Positions 6,759 through 15,635 of a DNA stretch of 64,000 nucleotides are shown here, one piece after another. The position numbers and the translations under genes were made by a program. The notes beneath the pieces are model-generated. The model was not told the origin of the DNA, made no database searches, and was given only the letters and a program-made list of their open reading frames with translations. The first letter of the stretch is position 1. Every line of letters begins with the position of its first letter. This DNA comes from JACDAN01 sp963802375 (GTDB lineage: Bacteria; Actinomycetota; Thermoleophilia; Gaiellales; Gaiellaceae): NCBI GenBank assembly GCA_963802375.1, contig CAWDIJ010000005.1, forward strand, positions 248,001 through 312,000, in the 5' to 3' direction.

Positions 6759-7499
6759 TTAGGACTCGGTATCGCCCGGGAGCCGGATGCCGGCCGCCCG
6801 GTTGCGCAGCTCGGGAACCGGGTCTGCCTCGGGGCGGGCGACGAGCAGAACGGCCCCGTAGCCCTCGCCCGCGAGCGCATCCACGAGGAGTTGCAGTCCG
6901 AGGGCGAGCGCGAACGCCTTGTGAGCCTGCTCGCCGCCGAAGGGAACGAGCTCCTCGGGCTCCGCAAGGCCTGCGATCACATCGCCGTAGGTCACCGCGC
7001 CCATCGAGACGTCGACGACGACCGGCGCGCCGTCCGAGCTGGGGGTCGCGATCGAGAGCGGATTCGTGCCAGCGAGCGGCGGGCCGCCCTCAGGATGGCC
7101 GAGCCGCGCCGGTGAGCTCGCTGTCAGCGCGGCCACCAACCCCGCCTCTGCGAGCCGGCGCGTGTAGTGGCCAAGCATCCCGGTGGGGAAGCAGTGCGAG
7201 GCGACGACGACCCGCGCCCGCCCGGGCGGCGAGGCGATCTGGGCGTCGCAGATAGCGGCCAGCGTCAAGTAGCCGACGGCGCCGTTTCCGTCCCAGCGCT
7301 CGTACCCCTCGTCGGCGGCGAGCCGTGTCGGCTCGGCTTCCGGGTTCACGTCCTGCGTCGCGAGCCACTCGACCCGGGAGAAGCCGTGTCCACGCTTCCC
7401 TCGTCGCTCCGCATCGAGAAAGTGCTCGGCGAGGACGGCGGCGCGGTGCTCGTCGAAGCCCAGCGCCCGGAGGCTCGGCTCGACTTCGTCGGGCCGCAA
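6759..7499 (-). CDS. Ldh_2-family malate/lactate dehydrogenase-like oxidoreductase (short)
   Basis: A TTG at 7499 just after the mrp stop gives 246 residues. Earlier in-frame starts would overlap mrp by up to 83 bases with sequence unlike the family. Ldh_2 features are ERRGKRGHGFSRVE near residue 35 (the HG/HS catalytic segment), then GTNPLSIATP and a glycine-rich end. The family reduces 2-oxoacids or imino acids with NAD(P)H. Typical members are 330-360 residues, so this one is about 100 shorter, mainly by lost internal segments. Substrate is not predictable. Confidence 0.7.
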   Translation of the reverse strand: MRPDEVEPSLRALGFDEHRAAVLAEHFLDAERRGKRGHGFSRVEWLATQDVNPEAEPTRLAADEGYERWDGNGAVGYLTLAAICDAQIASPPGRARVVVASHCFPTGMLGHYTRRLAEAGLVAALTASSPARLGHPEGGPPLAGTNPLSIATPSSDGAPVVVDVSMGAVTYGDVIAGLAEPEELVPFGGEQAHKAFALALGLQLLVDALAGEGYGAVLLVARPEADPVPELRNRAAGIRLPGDTES

Positions 7500-7503
7500 A
7501 GAG

Positions 7504-8613
7504 CTAGGTCGAGGCGCCGACGACGGGGAGCGGCTTGACGATTCCGAGCCCCTCCTCGCGGCGCGTCGCGGCGAGCGCCTCGGCAAGCCGCATGATCTCG
7601 ACGGACGCCTCGGCGTCCGGTTCGGCCCAGACGAGCGGCTCGCCCCGGTCCGCGCTCTCCCGCAGCCGCGGGTCGAGCGGGATCTTGCCGAGCAGCGGGA
7701 TGTCGAGCTGCTCGGCGAGCGCTTGGCCTCCGCCCGCGCCGAAGATCTGCTCGCCGCTACCTACGAGCGACGACATGTTCTCCACGGCTCCGACCAGGCG
7801 CATATTGGTCGTGCGGGCCATCTGGGCCGCGCGCACCGCGACCTGCTGAGCCGCCGGCTGGGGGGTCGTCACGACGACGACCTCGGCGCGCGGCAGCAGC
7901 TGCCCGAGCGAGATCGAGACGTCGCCGGTGCCGGGGGGCATGTCGACGAGCAGCGTGTCCAGCTCGCCCCAGTGGACGTCCGACAGGAACTGCTCGAGCG
8001 CCCGGTGCAGCATCGGCCCGCGCCACATGACCGGCTCGTTCTCGTCCAGGAAGAAGCCGATCGACATCAGCTTCAGCTCGTCGCGGACTGGCGGCACGAT
8101 CATCTTGTCGACGACGACCGGGCGCTGGTGGACGCCGAGCATGTGCGGGATCGAGTGGCCGTAGACGTCGGCGTCGAGGACACCGACCCGCTGGCCGAGC
8201 CGGTCGAACGCCGCGGCGAGGTTCGCGGTCAGCGTCGACTTGCCGACGCCGCCCTTACCCGAAGCCACGGCGAGAACACGGGTCGCACGGTCAAGCGAGA
8301 TCCCCTTCGTGCGCTGGTTCACGCCGCCGCGGAGCCGGGTCGTCAGCGCCGTCTTCTCCTCCGGGCTCATGACGTCGAACTCGAGCGAGACCTTCTCGAC
8401 CCCGGGCAGCGGCGAGAGCTCGCGCTCGACCTGCTCCTCGAAGCTCTGGCGGAGCGGGCAGCCGGGGACCGTGAGCGCGATGGTGACGACGATGTGCGAT
8501 CCGCGGACGTCCACGTCGCGCACCATCCCGAGCTCGGTGACGGGCTTCTTCAGCTCGGGGTCGTAGACCTTTCCGAGCGCCTCGGTGATCTGCTGCGGCG
8601 TCGGCTGCTTCAT
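7504..8613 (-). CDS. mrp: Mrp/ApbC-type Fe-S cluster carrier ATPase
   Basis: 369 residues. An N-terminal MIP18/DUF59 domain (about 1-85) is followed by a ParA-like P-loop domain with the deviant Walker A GKGGVGKS at 119-126 and the segments DADVYGHSIPHMLG and LLVDMPPGTGD. This arrangement is the standard bacterial Mrp, which binds and transfers iron-sulfur clusters to apoproteins in the cytosol. The family's CxxC cluster motif near the C-terminus is not evident here, so carrier function is inferred from family, not from ligands. It ends four bases before the dehydrogenase start. Confidence 0.9.
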   Translation of the reverse strand: MKQPTPQQITEALGKVYDPELKKPVTELGMVRDVDVRGSHIVVTIALTVPGCPLRQSFEEQVERELSPLPGVEKVSLEFDVMSPEEKTALTTRLRGGVNQRTKGISLDRATRVLAVASGKGGVGKSTLTANLAAAFDRLGQRVGVLDADVYGHSIPHMLGVHQRPVVVDKMIVPPVRDELKLMSIGFFLDENEPVMWRGPMLHRALEQFLSDVHWGELDTLLVDMPPGTGDVSISLGQLLPRAEVVVVTTPQPAAQQVAVRAAQMARTTNMRLVGAVENMSSLVGSGEQIFGAGGGQALAEQLDIPLLGKIPLDPRLRESADRGEPLVWAEPDAEASVEIMRLAEALAATRREEGLGIVKPLPVVGAST

Positions 8614-8624
8614 CTCTCGACAGC

Positions 8625-9359
8625 CTAGACGCCGAGCAAGCGCTTGAGCCGCAGGCCGTTCTTGACCGCGTAGCCCTCCCAGTCGTTGTTGTAGTAGGCA
8701 TAGACGTCGATGCCTTGCTTGCGCCAGCCGTCAATGCGCTCCGCCCACCCGGCGATCTCGCTCTCCGAGTAGTTGCCGTTGCGGCCGCGGGTGCCGTGGT
8801 GGAAGCGTACGAACGTCCAGTCGGCGGTCAGCTCGAGCTCCCGGAAGGGGTACCTGGGACTGTCGGGGATGACGAGCGCGACGCCGTGTCTCCGCAGCAG
8901 CTCGTAGACGTCCTCGACGTACCAGGTCGGGTGGCGGAACTCGAACGCGTGACGACCCTCCGGGAGCACGTCCAGCGTCGCCGCGAGGCGCTCGTCGTCC
9001 CGTTTGAAGGTCGGCGGCAGCTGCCAGAGAACCGGGCCGAGCTTCGGCGACGCGACCAGGGGTGCGATGCGCTCGTAGAAGAGCGGGATCCCGGTCTCGA
9101 GGCCGCCGAGCCGCCGGATGTGGGTGAGGTAGCGGCTCATCTTCACCGCGAACAGGAACTCAGGCGGGCTCTGCTCGACCCAGCCGCGCACCGCCTCCAC
9201 CCGCGGCAGCCGGTAGAAGGTGCTGTTGACCTCGACGGTGTCGAAGAGCGTCGCGTAGTGCGGGAGCCAGCGCTTCGGCGGCAGCCCCTTTGGATAGACG
9301 CGCTCGCGCCAGTGCGGGTAGTTCCACCCCGAGCAGCCGACGCGAATCTCGCCCCTCAC
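8625..9359 (-). CDS. DUF72 (YecE-like) protein
   Basis: 244 residues from a GTG. The opening GEIRVGCSGWNYPHWRERVYP and later NSTFYRLP, FAVKMSRYLTH, FEFRHPTWY and YAYYNNDWEGYAVKN are hallmark DUF72 segments, predicted to form a TIM barrel of unknown activity. Its start lies only five bases from a large inverted repeat holding two palindromic sites (9364-9439), so its transcription is probably controlled there. It is followed 11 bases later by mrp. Confidence 0.88.
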   Translation of the reverse strand: MRGEIRVGCSGWNYPHWRERVYPKGLPPKRWLPHYATLFDTVEVNSTFYRLPRVEAVRGWVEQSPPEFLFAVKMSRYLTHIRRLGGLETGIPLFYERIAPLVASPKLGPVLWQLPPTFKRDDERLAATLDVLPEGRHAFEFRHPTWYVEDVYELLRRHGVALVIPDSPRYPFRELELTADWTFVRFHHGTRGRNGNYSESEIAGWAERIDGWRKQGIDVYAYYNNDWEGYAVKNGLRLKRLLGV

Positions 9360-9363
9360 CGGG

Positions 9364-9439
9364 CAAGTAACAGACTGTTACAAGCCAGGAATTCCCTGCT
9401 GTCGCACGACACCCGCGGCTTGTAACAGAGTGTTACTTG
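9364..9439. promoter_or_regulatory. paired palindromic operator-like sites in a 23-bp inverted repeat
   Basis: 9367-9381 reads GTAACA-GAC-TGTTAC and 9422-9436 reads GTAACA-GAG-TGTTAC: two near-identical dyads whose centres are 55 bases apart. In addition, 9364-9386 and 9417-9439 are inverted copies of each other (21 of 23 paired) around a 30-base spacer. The arrangement sits just upstream of the DUF72 start and after the phosphatase-like gene. Dyads with a three-base spacer are typical of dimeric repressors; alternatively the whole unit is a long RNA hairpin. No regulator gene lies beside it. Confidence 0.6.
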
Positions 9440-9465
9440 GGCTCGGAGGCCGACCGGGAGCAACG

Positions 9466-10272
9466 TCACATGGTCAGGATTGCCCCCAGGCGGTCTTTCA
9501 ACTCCTCGGTGGCGGCCGCGACGAGCACTCCGCGCGGGAGCAGGTCGAGCGGCGCGGCTTCCCACGGCCCGGCGTCGGCGAATCCGACCGTGAGGCCGAC
9601 TTCCCGGATCAGTAGCTGCGCGGCGGCGGTATCGACCGCCCGGACCTCCCGCAGAGAGCACACCGCGTCCACCCGGCCGGCGGCAAGCTGGCACATCGAG
9701 AGCGCGAGCGAGCCCATGATCCGGAACCGGTGGGCATACCCGACCAGGGCCTCGGCGTGATCGGCGACCGACGCGCTGAGCGTCCCCTCCATCGCAAGGA
9801 TCTCGACTGTGTCCTTCGGGCCGATTGCGCCGAGCGATTTGCCGTCGAGCTTCGCGCCGCCGCCCTTGGTCGCCGTCCACTGTTCGCCCGTGCCGAAGTC
9901 GTGGACGAAGCCGAACACGACGTCGCCCATCGTCTCGCCCTCGGCGACCGCAATCGAGAGACAGAAGTTCCGCAGCCCCCGCTTGGCGTTCACCGAACCG
10001 TCAATGGGGTCGACTACGACGCGCAGCTCGGAGGAGCCGAACACGCGCTCGCCGAGCTCCTCCGACACGAGCGTGAACTCCCGCCCGTCCCGGTGGAGGT
10101 CCTCGAGCCGGCCGACAACCGCGCGCTCGGCGGCGGCGTCGATGGCCGTCGTGTCGTCGCCACCCTCGCCGGCGGCGATCACCGGCTCGCGCTCGACGCG
10201 GGTCGGCAGCTCGTCCAGCGCGCGCGTGATGTCCTGCGCGGCGGCGCGAAAGGCGTCCAGCCAGGGCTGCAC
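9466..10272 (-). CDS. inositol monophosphatase-family phosphatase
   Basis: 268 residues; the GTG start overlaps the DUF1015 stop by one base (TAGTG). Metal-binding motifs are present: SEELG, VDPIDGSVNAKRG and, near the C-terminus, AGRVDAVCSLREVRAVDTAAAQLL, matching the DPIDGT and WDxAA signatures with a VD in place of WD. Family members hydrolyse inositol phosphates, PAP or fructose-1,6-bisphosphate using Mg2+; the exact substrate cannot be read here. It is co-transcribed with DUF1015. Confidence 0.85.
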   Translation of the reverse strand: MQPWLDAFRAAAQDITRALDELPTRVEREPVIAAGEGGDDTTAIDAAAERAVVGRLEDLHRDGREFTLVSEELGERVFGSSELRVVVDPIDGSVNAKRGLRNFCLSIAVAEGETMGDVVFGFVHDFGTGEQWTATKGGGAKLDGKSLGAIGPKDTVEILAMEGTLSASVADHAEALVGYAHRFRIMGSLALSMCQLAAGRVDAVCSLREVRAVDTAAAQLLIREVGLTVGFADAGPWEAAPLDLLPRGVLVAAATEELKDRLGAILTM

Positions 10273-11324
10273 TAGGGATCCAGCGGCAGGAAGAGGAGTC
10301 CCGAGAGCAGCTTGGGATAGAAGTAGGTCGTCTTCTGCGGCAAGGTCTCGCCCGCCTGCGCGAAGCGGAAGACGTCCTCGATCCGCGTCGGGCGGACGAT
10401 GAACGCGCCGTCGGCTTCCCCTCGCTCGACGGCTGCGACGGCCTCGTCCACGGACGGCGTGTACCGAACGGGGCCGGGCGCGAGTGACTCGACGAGCTGG
10501 ACGTCGAGCGCGCCCTCCTCGCCCTCGACGAGCGAGGCGCCGCCCTTCCGGTAGACGACCGCTGCGGCACGCTCGGGCGGCTGGGCCTCGAGCTGCGCGA
10601 GCGCCTCGTCGAGCTCTCGGTCCGAGTTCGTTCCATTCAGCCGATCGGCGATCCGGTGCGTCGGGAAGATCATCAGCCCCGGGTCGTCAGTCGAGACGAG
10701 TACGACGAGGATGTCGTCAGCGCCCGACGCAACTGCCGTCTCGTACCGGTGGTGACCGTCGGCGATCAGCAGCTGGTTGTCGGCGAACGCCTCGGCGATC
10801 CCGTCCGACGGAAGCCGCCACAGGCGGGTGCCTTCCGCCTCCAGTGCCGGCTCGCCGGCCGGATGCTCGTAGGGCGGCGCGCCCTCGTAGAGCAGGAAGA
10901 TCGGCTCGGGATGTGCGCGGAGCGCCTCGAGCAGCCGCTTCCGGCCTTCCTTCGGCGCCGCGTGCGTCCGCTCGTGCGGCAGCACGACCCGGTTCTCGTA
11001 CGGCTCGACCTTCAGCCCGGCGACGAGCCCCCGCCGGGTGCGCTCGACGCCGTCCGGCCCGGCGTACTGCTGCTCGAGCGCCCAAAAGGCCGGCTCATCG
11101 TCCTGCACGAGGACGCCGTCGGAGAGCCACTCGCGCCACAACCGCCCCGCGTCGGCCTCGTCGTCCGGGAGCGTCAGATGGACGACGTTCAGAGGGCTGC
11201 GCGCCTGCAGCTCCTCGCGCTGCGCGTCGCCGATCACGTCGTAGGGCGGCGCCACGAGCCGTTCGAGCGGACCGGCGACGGACTCGTCGTAGCGCACGGC
11301 CCGAATCGGCTTGATCACGGCCAT
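10272..11324 (-). CDS. DUF1015 family protein
   Basis: 350 residues from the ATG at 11324; the open frame further upstream has no family-like sequence. Signature segments are IKPIRAVRYD, VAPPYDVI, NVVHLTLP, LLIADGHHRYETA and FPTHRIADRL, which define the DUF1015 family. Members often sit near serine or one-carbon genes, but activity is unproven. It is divergent from the YhaM-type nuclease gene and overlaps the downstream phosphatase gene by one base. Confidence 0.87.
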   Translation of the reverse strand: MAVIKPIRAVRYDESVAGPLERLVAPPYDVIGDAQREELQARSPLNVVHLTLPDDEADAGRLWREWLSDGVLVQDDEPAFWALEQQYAGPDGVERTRRGLVAGLKVEPYENRVVLPHERTHAAPKEGRKRLLEALRAHPEPIFLLYEGAPPYEHPAGEPALEAEGTRLWRLPSDGIAEAFADNQLLIADGHHRYETAVASGADDILVVLVSTDDPGLMIFPTHRIADRLNGTNSDRELDEALAQLEAQPPERAAAVVYRKGGASLVEGEEGALDVQLVESLAPGPVRYTPSVDEAVAAVERGEADGAFIVRPTRIEDVFRFAQAGETLPQKTTYFYPKLLSGLLFLPLDP

Positions 11325-11368
11325 CTCGGCACGGACGTTACATCCTCCGTCGTCCATAGACTCGGGCC

Positions 11369-12202
11369 GTGAGCACGATCGCGGACCTCGCCGAGAATCG
11401 TGTCGTCGAGGGCACGTACGCGGTCGCGAGGAAGGAGCGGCGGCGAACCAAGACGGGCTCCGACTACCTCGCGCTGGAGCTCGTCGACCCGAGCGGGAAG
11501 ATCGAGGCGCGGGTCTGGAACGACGTCGAGCTGCTCGACTCACGGTTCGGCGAGGGCGACGCCGTACGCGTCCTCGGCCGGGTGGACAAGTTCCGCGACC
11601 GCCTTCAGCTGGACGTGCGCTCGCTCGAGCCGGCGGAGGGGCAGGACGCCGCAGAGCTGACGCCGGCGATGCGGCGCGACGCCGACGAGCTGGACGGCTT
11701 CCTCGAGTTCCTCGGCGGCGAGATCAGCCACGCCGGGCTCAGGACGCTCGTCGGGCGTTTCCTCGCCGACGAGCGGTTCCGCGGGCGACTGCGGGAGCTT
11801 CCCGCCCACCCCGAGGTCCATCACGACTACGCCGGCGGACTCCTGGAACACACGGTCGCCGTCGCGACAATCTGCCGCGAGACCGCGCAGGTGCATCCGC
11901 GGCTGCGCCACGACCTCATCGTGGGGGCGGCGCTCCTCCACGACGCGGGCCGGACGGTGGAGCTGGGACGTGGCCCGTCCTTCAGGCCGACGGAGGAGGG
12001 GCGCCTGCTCGGCCATGTCCAGCTCGGGATCCGGCTGGTCGAGTCGCAGGCCGGCGGGCTGGAGCGCGGCGTGCTGGCCGAGGTCGTCCACGCCGTCGCG
12101 GTCCACCACGACGCGCGTGCGGCGCGCACGGCGGAGGCCGCGGTGCTCTACCACGCGAACCAGCTCGACGCCGTCGCCGCCACCAGGCCCGTTCCAGGCT
12201 AG
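11369..12202 (+). CDS. YhaM-like 3'-5' exoribonuclease (OB fold plus HD domain)
   Basis: 277 residues from a GTG. The first 95 residues form an OB fold (KTGSDYLALELVDPSGKIEARVW). A helical HD domain follows, with HHDYAGGLLEHTV, GAALLHDAG and HAVAVHHDA supplying metal ligands. This OB-HD order is that of YhaM/CBF1, a cytosolic 3'-to-5' exonuclease acting on RNA and single-stranded DNA. It is slightly shorter than YhaM (about 314). It is followed six bases later by a transporter gene and faces away from DUF1015. Confidence 0.85.
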   Translation: MSTIADLAENRVVEGTYAVARKERRRTKTGSDYLALELVDPSGKIEARVWNDVELLDSRFGEGDAVRVLGRVDKFRDRLQLDVRSLEPAEGQDAAELTPAMRRDADELDGFLEFLGGEISHAGLRTLVGRFLADERFRGRLRELPAHPEVHHDYAGGLLEHTVAVATICRETAQVHPRLRHDLIVGAALLHDAGRTVELGRGPSFRPTEEGRLLGHVQLGIRLVESQAGGLERGVLAEVVHAVAVHHDARAARTAEAAVLYHANQLDAVAATRPVPG

Positions 12203-12208
12203 CGCCCC

Positions 12209-13042
12209 ATGTTGGCAGCCGTCTGCGCCCTCGGGGCGAGCCTCGCCTGGGGCGTTGGCGACTTCCTCGGCGGCCTGAAGAGCCGGACGGTGCCGGTCCT
12301 GGTCGTCCTCCTGGTCGCACAGGTCTCCGGAGTGCTCGCGATCGGCCTCGTCGTCGTGATCGCCGGGAACCCGCCGCCCGGGACCTCGATCCTGTGGGCA
12401 CCGCTCGCTGCCGTCTTCGGCACGATCGGGCTCGCGGCGTTCTTCCGGGGGATGGCCGTCGGCTCGATCAGCGTCGTCGCGCCGATAGCCTCAGTAGCAG
12501 CCGCGGTGCCGGTTGTCTTCGGGATCGCGACCGGCGACGACGTCTCCTCGCTCCAGCTCACAGGCTTCGCGCTCGCGCTGGGGGGCGTGGCGCTCGCGTC
12601 GTTCGAACGACCCGCTGACGGATCCGTAAAAGTCGCGGCCGGGGTCCCCTGGGCGATCGCGGCCGTGATCGGCTTCGGCGGCTACTACGTGCCGATGCAC
12701 GAGGCGAGCGGCGAGGACTTCCTGTGGGCCGCATTCACCTTTCGGCTGTCGGTCTTCGCGCTGGTGACCGCGGCCTGGCTCGTGCTGCGCCCGCCGCTCG
12801 ACGCGGCGAGGGGGAGCCTGGTGGCGATCGCGATGATCGGAGTGATGGACACCGCCGGGAACTCGTTCTTCGCAGCGGCGTCGAGCCAGGGAGACGTCAG
12901 CGTCGTCTCGGTGCTCGCAACGCTGTACCCGATCGTGACGGTGGGGCTAGCGGCGGCCGTCCTCTCAGAGCGCGTCGCCGGCCTCCAGCTCGTCGGCGTG
13001 GTCGCCGCGCTGGCCGGCGTCGTCCTGATCTCGGCCGGTTAG
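12209..13042 (+). CDS. EamA/DMT-family transporter
   Basis: 277 residues, almost entirely hydrophobic, with ten predicted membrane helices in two five-helix EamA repeats. The first opens with ALGASLAWGVGDFLGG; the second covers about residues 145-275 and contains GVMDTAGNSFFAAAS. The two-repeat length is normal for drug/metabolite exporters of the inner membrane. Substrate is unknown. It follows the nuclease gene by six bases, and its end faces the convergent VWA gene across 71 bases with no clear terminator. Confidence 0.88.
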   Translation: MLAAVCALGASLAWGVGDFLGGLKSRTVPVLVVLLVAQVSGVLAIGLVVVIAGNPPPGTSILWAPLAAVFGTIGLAAFFRGMAVGSISVVAPIASVAAAVPVVFGIATGDDVSSLQLTGFALALGGVALASFERPADGSVKVAAGVPWAIAAVIGFGGYYVPMHEASGEDFLWAAFTFRLSVFALVTAAWLVLRPPLDAARGSLVAIAMIGVMDTAGNSFFAAASSQGDVSVVSVLATLYPIVTVGLAAAVLSERVAGLQLVGVVAALAGVVLISAG

Positions 13043-13113
13043 GGCAGGCGGCGGTGTCGGACCCCGCGGGCTGTCAAGGGCAGGCGGTGCCTGAAGTGGG
13101 ACGAGTTTTCCGG

Positions 13114-14073
13114 CTAGGCAAGGTTCCGTCGGTACAGCAGGAACCCGAGCGGCAGGAGCGCCGCGAGGAAGACGTACGGCGCGAGCGGGTCGATTTCCGT
13201 CCGCACTGTCCGCATCACGGTCTCGCCCTCTCCGACCACCTCACTGGCCGATTGCATAGCGTCGTCGAGCTCGTCCTCGTCGAACGCGCTGCCGCCGGCG
13301 GACTCGGCCAACTGCTGCGCAAAGTCCGCGCTGGCCGGGTCCGGCTCGTAGGGCTCGGGGGCGCCCTGCGGGCCGAAGACCTGTTCGCCCTCGCGCCAGA
13401 AGCGGACAACCCGGAGCTCGACGTTCGCCTGTGCAAACTCGTTCGCAATCGCCTGCGCGTTGAACGGCGCGGTCTCGGCGTCCGTGAACAGGACGACGAG
13501 CCGTCGGTCGGCACCGCGGAAGAAATTCCGCGTGGCGACGGCGGCGAGTGCACCGAAACGCGTCGCACGCACGTTTCCCGCCTCAGACGACGCCGGGCGG
13601 TCGACCCCGAGTGAAAGCTCCAGCGTCGAGGCGAACGAATCACGGTCGGCCGTCGGAAAGAGCAGCGGCAGCGTTCGATCGGTGATCGACGCGATCCCCA
13701 CCGGCACCGTGGCCAGCTCATCTCGCATCCGCAGCGCCGCCGAGCGCGCCCGCTCGAACCGCGATTCCGCGCCCGCCTCCTCCGACGCGAGCATCGAGCG
13801 CGAGGTGTCGATGACGAAGAACGCCTGCGCGTCGGACCTCGCGGCGTGCTGCTGCGTCTCCTGCAGTACGGGCTGCGCGGCGCCGATCCCGACCAGAACG
13901 GCGAGTACGACGATCGCCGCGACCGTGTTTCTCTGAGAGCTCCCCGGCGGGGCCAGGCGCAACAGCTCTCGCACTCGCGCCGCCCGCTGCTCGCTCCGCA
14001 CGAAGGCGACGAGCGGCACGGCGGCCGCAAGCGTGACGAGCCCTGCGAGCGGCGTGAGAAACGAGAAGTCCAC
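13114..14073 (-). CDS. membrane VWA-domain protein (BatA/BatB-like), last gene of MoxR operon
   Basis: 319 residues from a GTG. It begins with an amphipathic or membrane segment (LTPLAGLVTLAAAVPLVAF), has a second helix near 55-75, then a VWA domain with the MIDAS motif DTSRS (VIDTSRSML) and later FTDAE. A third helix lies at the C-terminus. This is the layout of BatA/BatB proteins. Ligand binding through the metal site is expected at the outer face of the membrane. Four bases separate its start from the upstream gene's stop. Confidence 0.82.
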   Translation of the reverse strand: MDFSFLTPLAGLVTLAAAVPLVAFVRSEQRAARVRELLRLAPPGSSQRNTVAAIVVLAVLVGIGAAQPVLQETQQHAARSDAQAFFVIDTSRSMLASEEAGAESRFERARSAALRMRDELATVPVGIASITDRTLPLLFPTADRDSFASTLELSLGVDRPASSEAGNVRATRFGALAAVATRNFFRGADRRLVVLFTDAETAPFNAQAIANEFAQANVELRVVRFWREGEQVFGPQGAPEPYEPDPASADFAQQLAESAGGSAFDEDELDDAMQSASEVVGEGETVMRTVRTEIDPLAPYVFLAALLPLGFLLYRRNLA

Positions 14074-14076
14074 GAG

Positions 14077-14718
14077 CTAGTAGCCCTCGCCCTGCCGCGA
14101 CGGACCGCCGCCCGGGGCGCTTCGGCCGGGCTGATACGCCGGGATGTTCTCCCTGATCCGGAGCCGCTCCGCGCTCGGGTCCATCAACCGCAGCAGGTAC
14201 TCGAGGTTGTACTTCGCCTCCTCGTTCGACGGGTCGATCCGGACTGCGCGCTCGAAGTCGCCGACCACGCGCCGCATCAGCGCGGGCCCGTTGACGGGAT
14301 CCTGGATCGCCTCCTCGAAGGTGAGGACGCCCTGGAGGCTCGCCGCCTTGGAGCGAAGCGGCGCCTCGAGCTCCGACTCCTCGGCGGACCCGAGCGTGGC
14401 CTGCGCCTCGGCGCGGAACGCCGGGCGATCGAAGTCGTAGGGGTTCTCCCCCCGTCGCGCGTCCACGGCGAATGCGCGCAGAGCGCGCCGGTACAGGAGG
14501 TCGTCCTCCACCCCGAGGGCCCGCTTCGAGTAGGGCACGCGCGTGTCGATTTTCCAGAGGCGCTCCGCCGCAGGTTGAGCCTTGAACGCGAGGTCTCCCC
14601 CCTCGAAGCCGCGCTGGATCGCGGCAGCGTCGCGCGCGACGAGCGCGGCGAACACCGCCAGGACGACCAGGACGGCGATGGGCAGGCCCTTCCGGATGAT
14701 CGGCCGCGCGCGCTTCAC
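14077..14718 (-). CDS. membrane-anchored TPR-like protein of MoxR operon
   Basis: 213 residues; the GTG overlaps the upstream VWA stop (GTGA). One N-terminal membrane helix (about 12-33) is followed by a soluble helical region that includes FERAVRIDPSNEEAKYNLEYLLRL, a TPR-like repeat. The tail is Gly/Pro/Ser-rich. Bat operons often carry a TPR membrane protein (BatE or BatC type), and the position here suggests the same scaffold role, but the family assignment is inferential. Confidence 0.7.
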   Translation of the reverse strand: MKRARPIIRKGLPIAVLVVLAVFAALVARDAAAIQRGFEGGDLAFKAQPAAERLWKIDTRVPYSKRALGVEDDLLYRRALRAFAVDARRGENPYDFDRPAFRAEAQATLGSAEESELEAPLRSKAASLQGVLTFEEAIQDPVNGPALMRRVVGDFERAVRIDPSNEEAKYNLEYLLRLMDPSAERLRIRENIPAYQPGRSAPGGGPSRQGEGY

Positions 14719-15635
14719 TCTCCCGTCCCCTTCGACCGCGCCGGACGCCAGGCGAGGCGACCGCAGAAGTGCTCGTTCGCCGCAAGCAGCATCAGCAGGA
14801 GCAGCGCCAGGCCGGCCAGCCCGGCCGGGACGCCTGCGCGCTCGGCCCGGCGCTTCTCGTCGGCCAGCCTTGGCGGAGCCATGTCCGCCCGGTCCACGAA
14901 CGCCTCCTTGCCGATCAGCCGCTCGAAGAAGAAGCGGTCCTCGTCGAAGGGCGCCATGGCTACGAGGTGCAGCGGGATTCCCTTTCGCTCGTAGGTGATC
15001 AGCTCACGCGTCAGTGCCGGGACGTCGAGCAGCGAGTCGTCGAGGTCGCTGATCAGCAGCGCCCCGCGGTCCTCCTCACCATGTCTTTCGAGCATCTCGC
15101 GTGCCAGCCGTAGGCCGGTCGAGATGTTCGTCCCGCCCCGGAAGTTCTCTGCCCACGGCGTCACCGACATGCGCCGGATCTCCTCTGCCTCCGGGCTGTC
15201 GAACTCAACTCGCCGCTCCCCCGGTGGGCACACCTGCGCGGGGTCACGCACGTAACAGATGTTTGGGAACGGCGCCAGCGCCCGGAGGAACCCGCGGAGC
15301 TCAGGTCCTGGCGTTCCGGGGGGCATCGCCTCGTACGCCACGCTCGAGAACAGCACCAGGCCGAAGTCCTGATTCGTGTCGGCCAGGTACTCGAAGGGCT
15401 CCGTCAGGCGCCGGCGCGCCCCGCCGATGCTGGCGGACATGTCCAGGACGACCACGCCGCTCCGGCCGCCGCGCGCGACCTCAACGGAGGACGAGCCGGG
15501 GTCTCGCGAGAGCCAGGCGGCGAAGAGCAAGGTCCCGACGAGCGCGACGGCCAGCCCGATGCGGACGACTGCGGTGCGGCGCATCGGCTCAGTCAGGTTT
15601 CTGACGTCGAAGAGCGGGATCCCTTGCCGGCGCAT
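14715..15635 (-). CDS. membrane VWA-domain protein of MoxR operon
   Basis: 306 residues; the ATG overlaps the preceding gene's stop (ATGA). A membrane helix (about 20-43) precedes a VWA domain whose MIDAS is DMSAS (VVLDMSASIG) with FRGGTNIS supplying the threonine and LLISDLDDS the final acidic residues. A second helix near the C-terminus (AGLAGLALLLLMLLAA) gives an N- and C-anchored topology. It is one of two VWA proteins in the operon, analogous to the BatA/BatB pair. Two cysteines lie in the loop NICYVRDPAQVCPP. Confidence 0.82.
   Translation of the reverse strand: MRRQGIPLFDVRNLTEPMRRTAVVRIGLAVALVGTLLFAAWLSRDPGSSSVEVARGGRSGVVVLDMSASIGGARRRLTEPFEYLADTNQDFGLVLFSSVAYEAMPPGTPGPELRGFLRALAPFPNICYVRDPAQVCPPGERRVEFDSPEAEEIRRMSVTPWAENFRGGTNISTGLRLAREMLERHGEEDRGALLISDLDDSLLDVPALTRELITYERKGIPLHLVAMAPFDEDRFFFERLIGKEAFVDRADMAPPRLADEKRRAERAGVPAGLAGLALLLLMLLAANEHFCGRLAWRPARSKGTGE

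Noticed and set aside
13041..13093. Short direct repeats of GGGCAGGCGG between convergent genes, with a small CAGGC/GCCTG hairpin
   Set aside because: Only two short copies in a GC-rich gap and a 5-bp stem without a T-tract; not distinguishable from chance.
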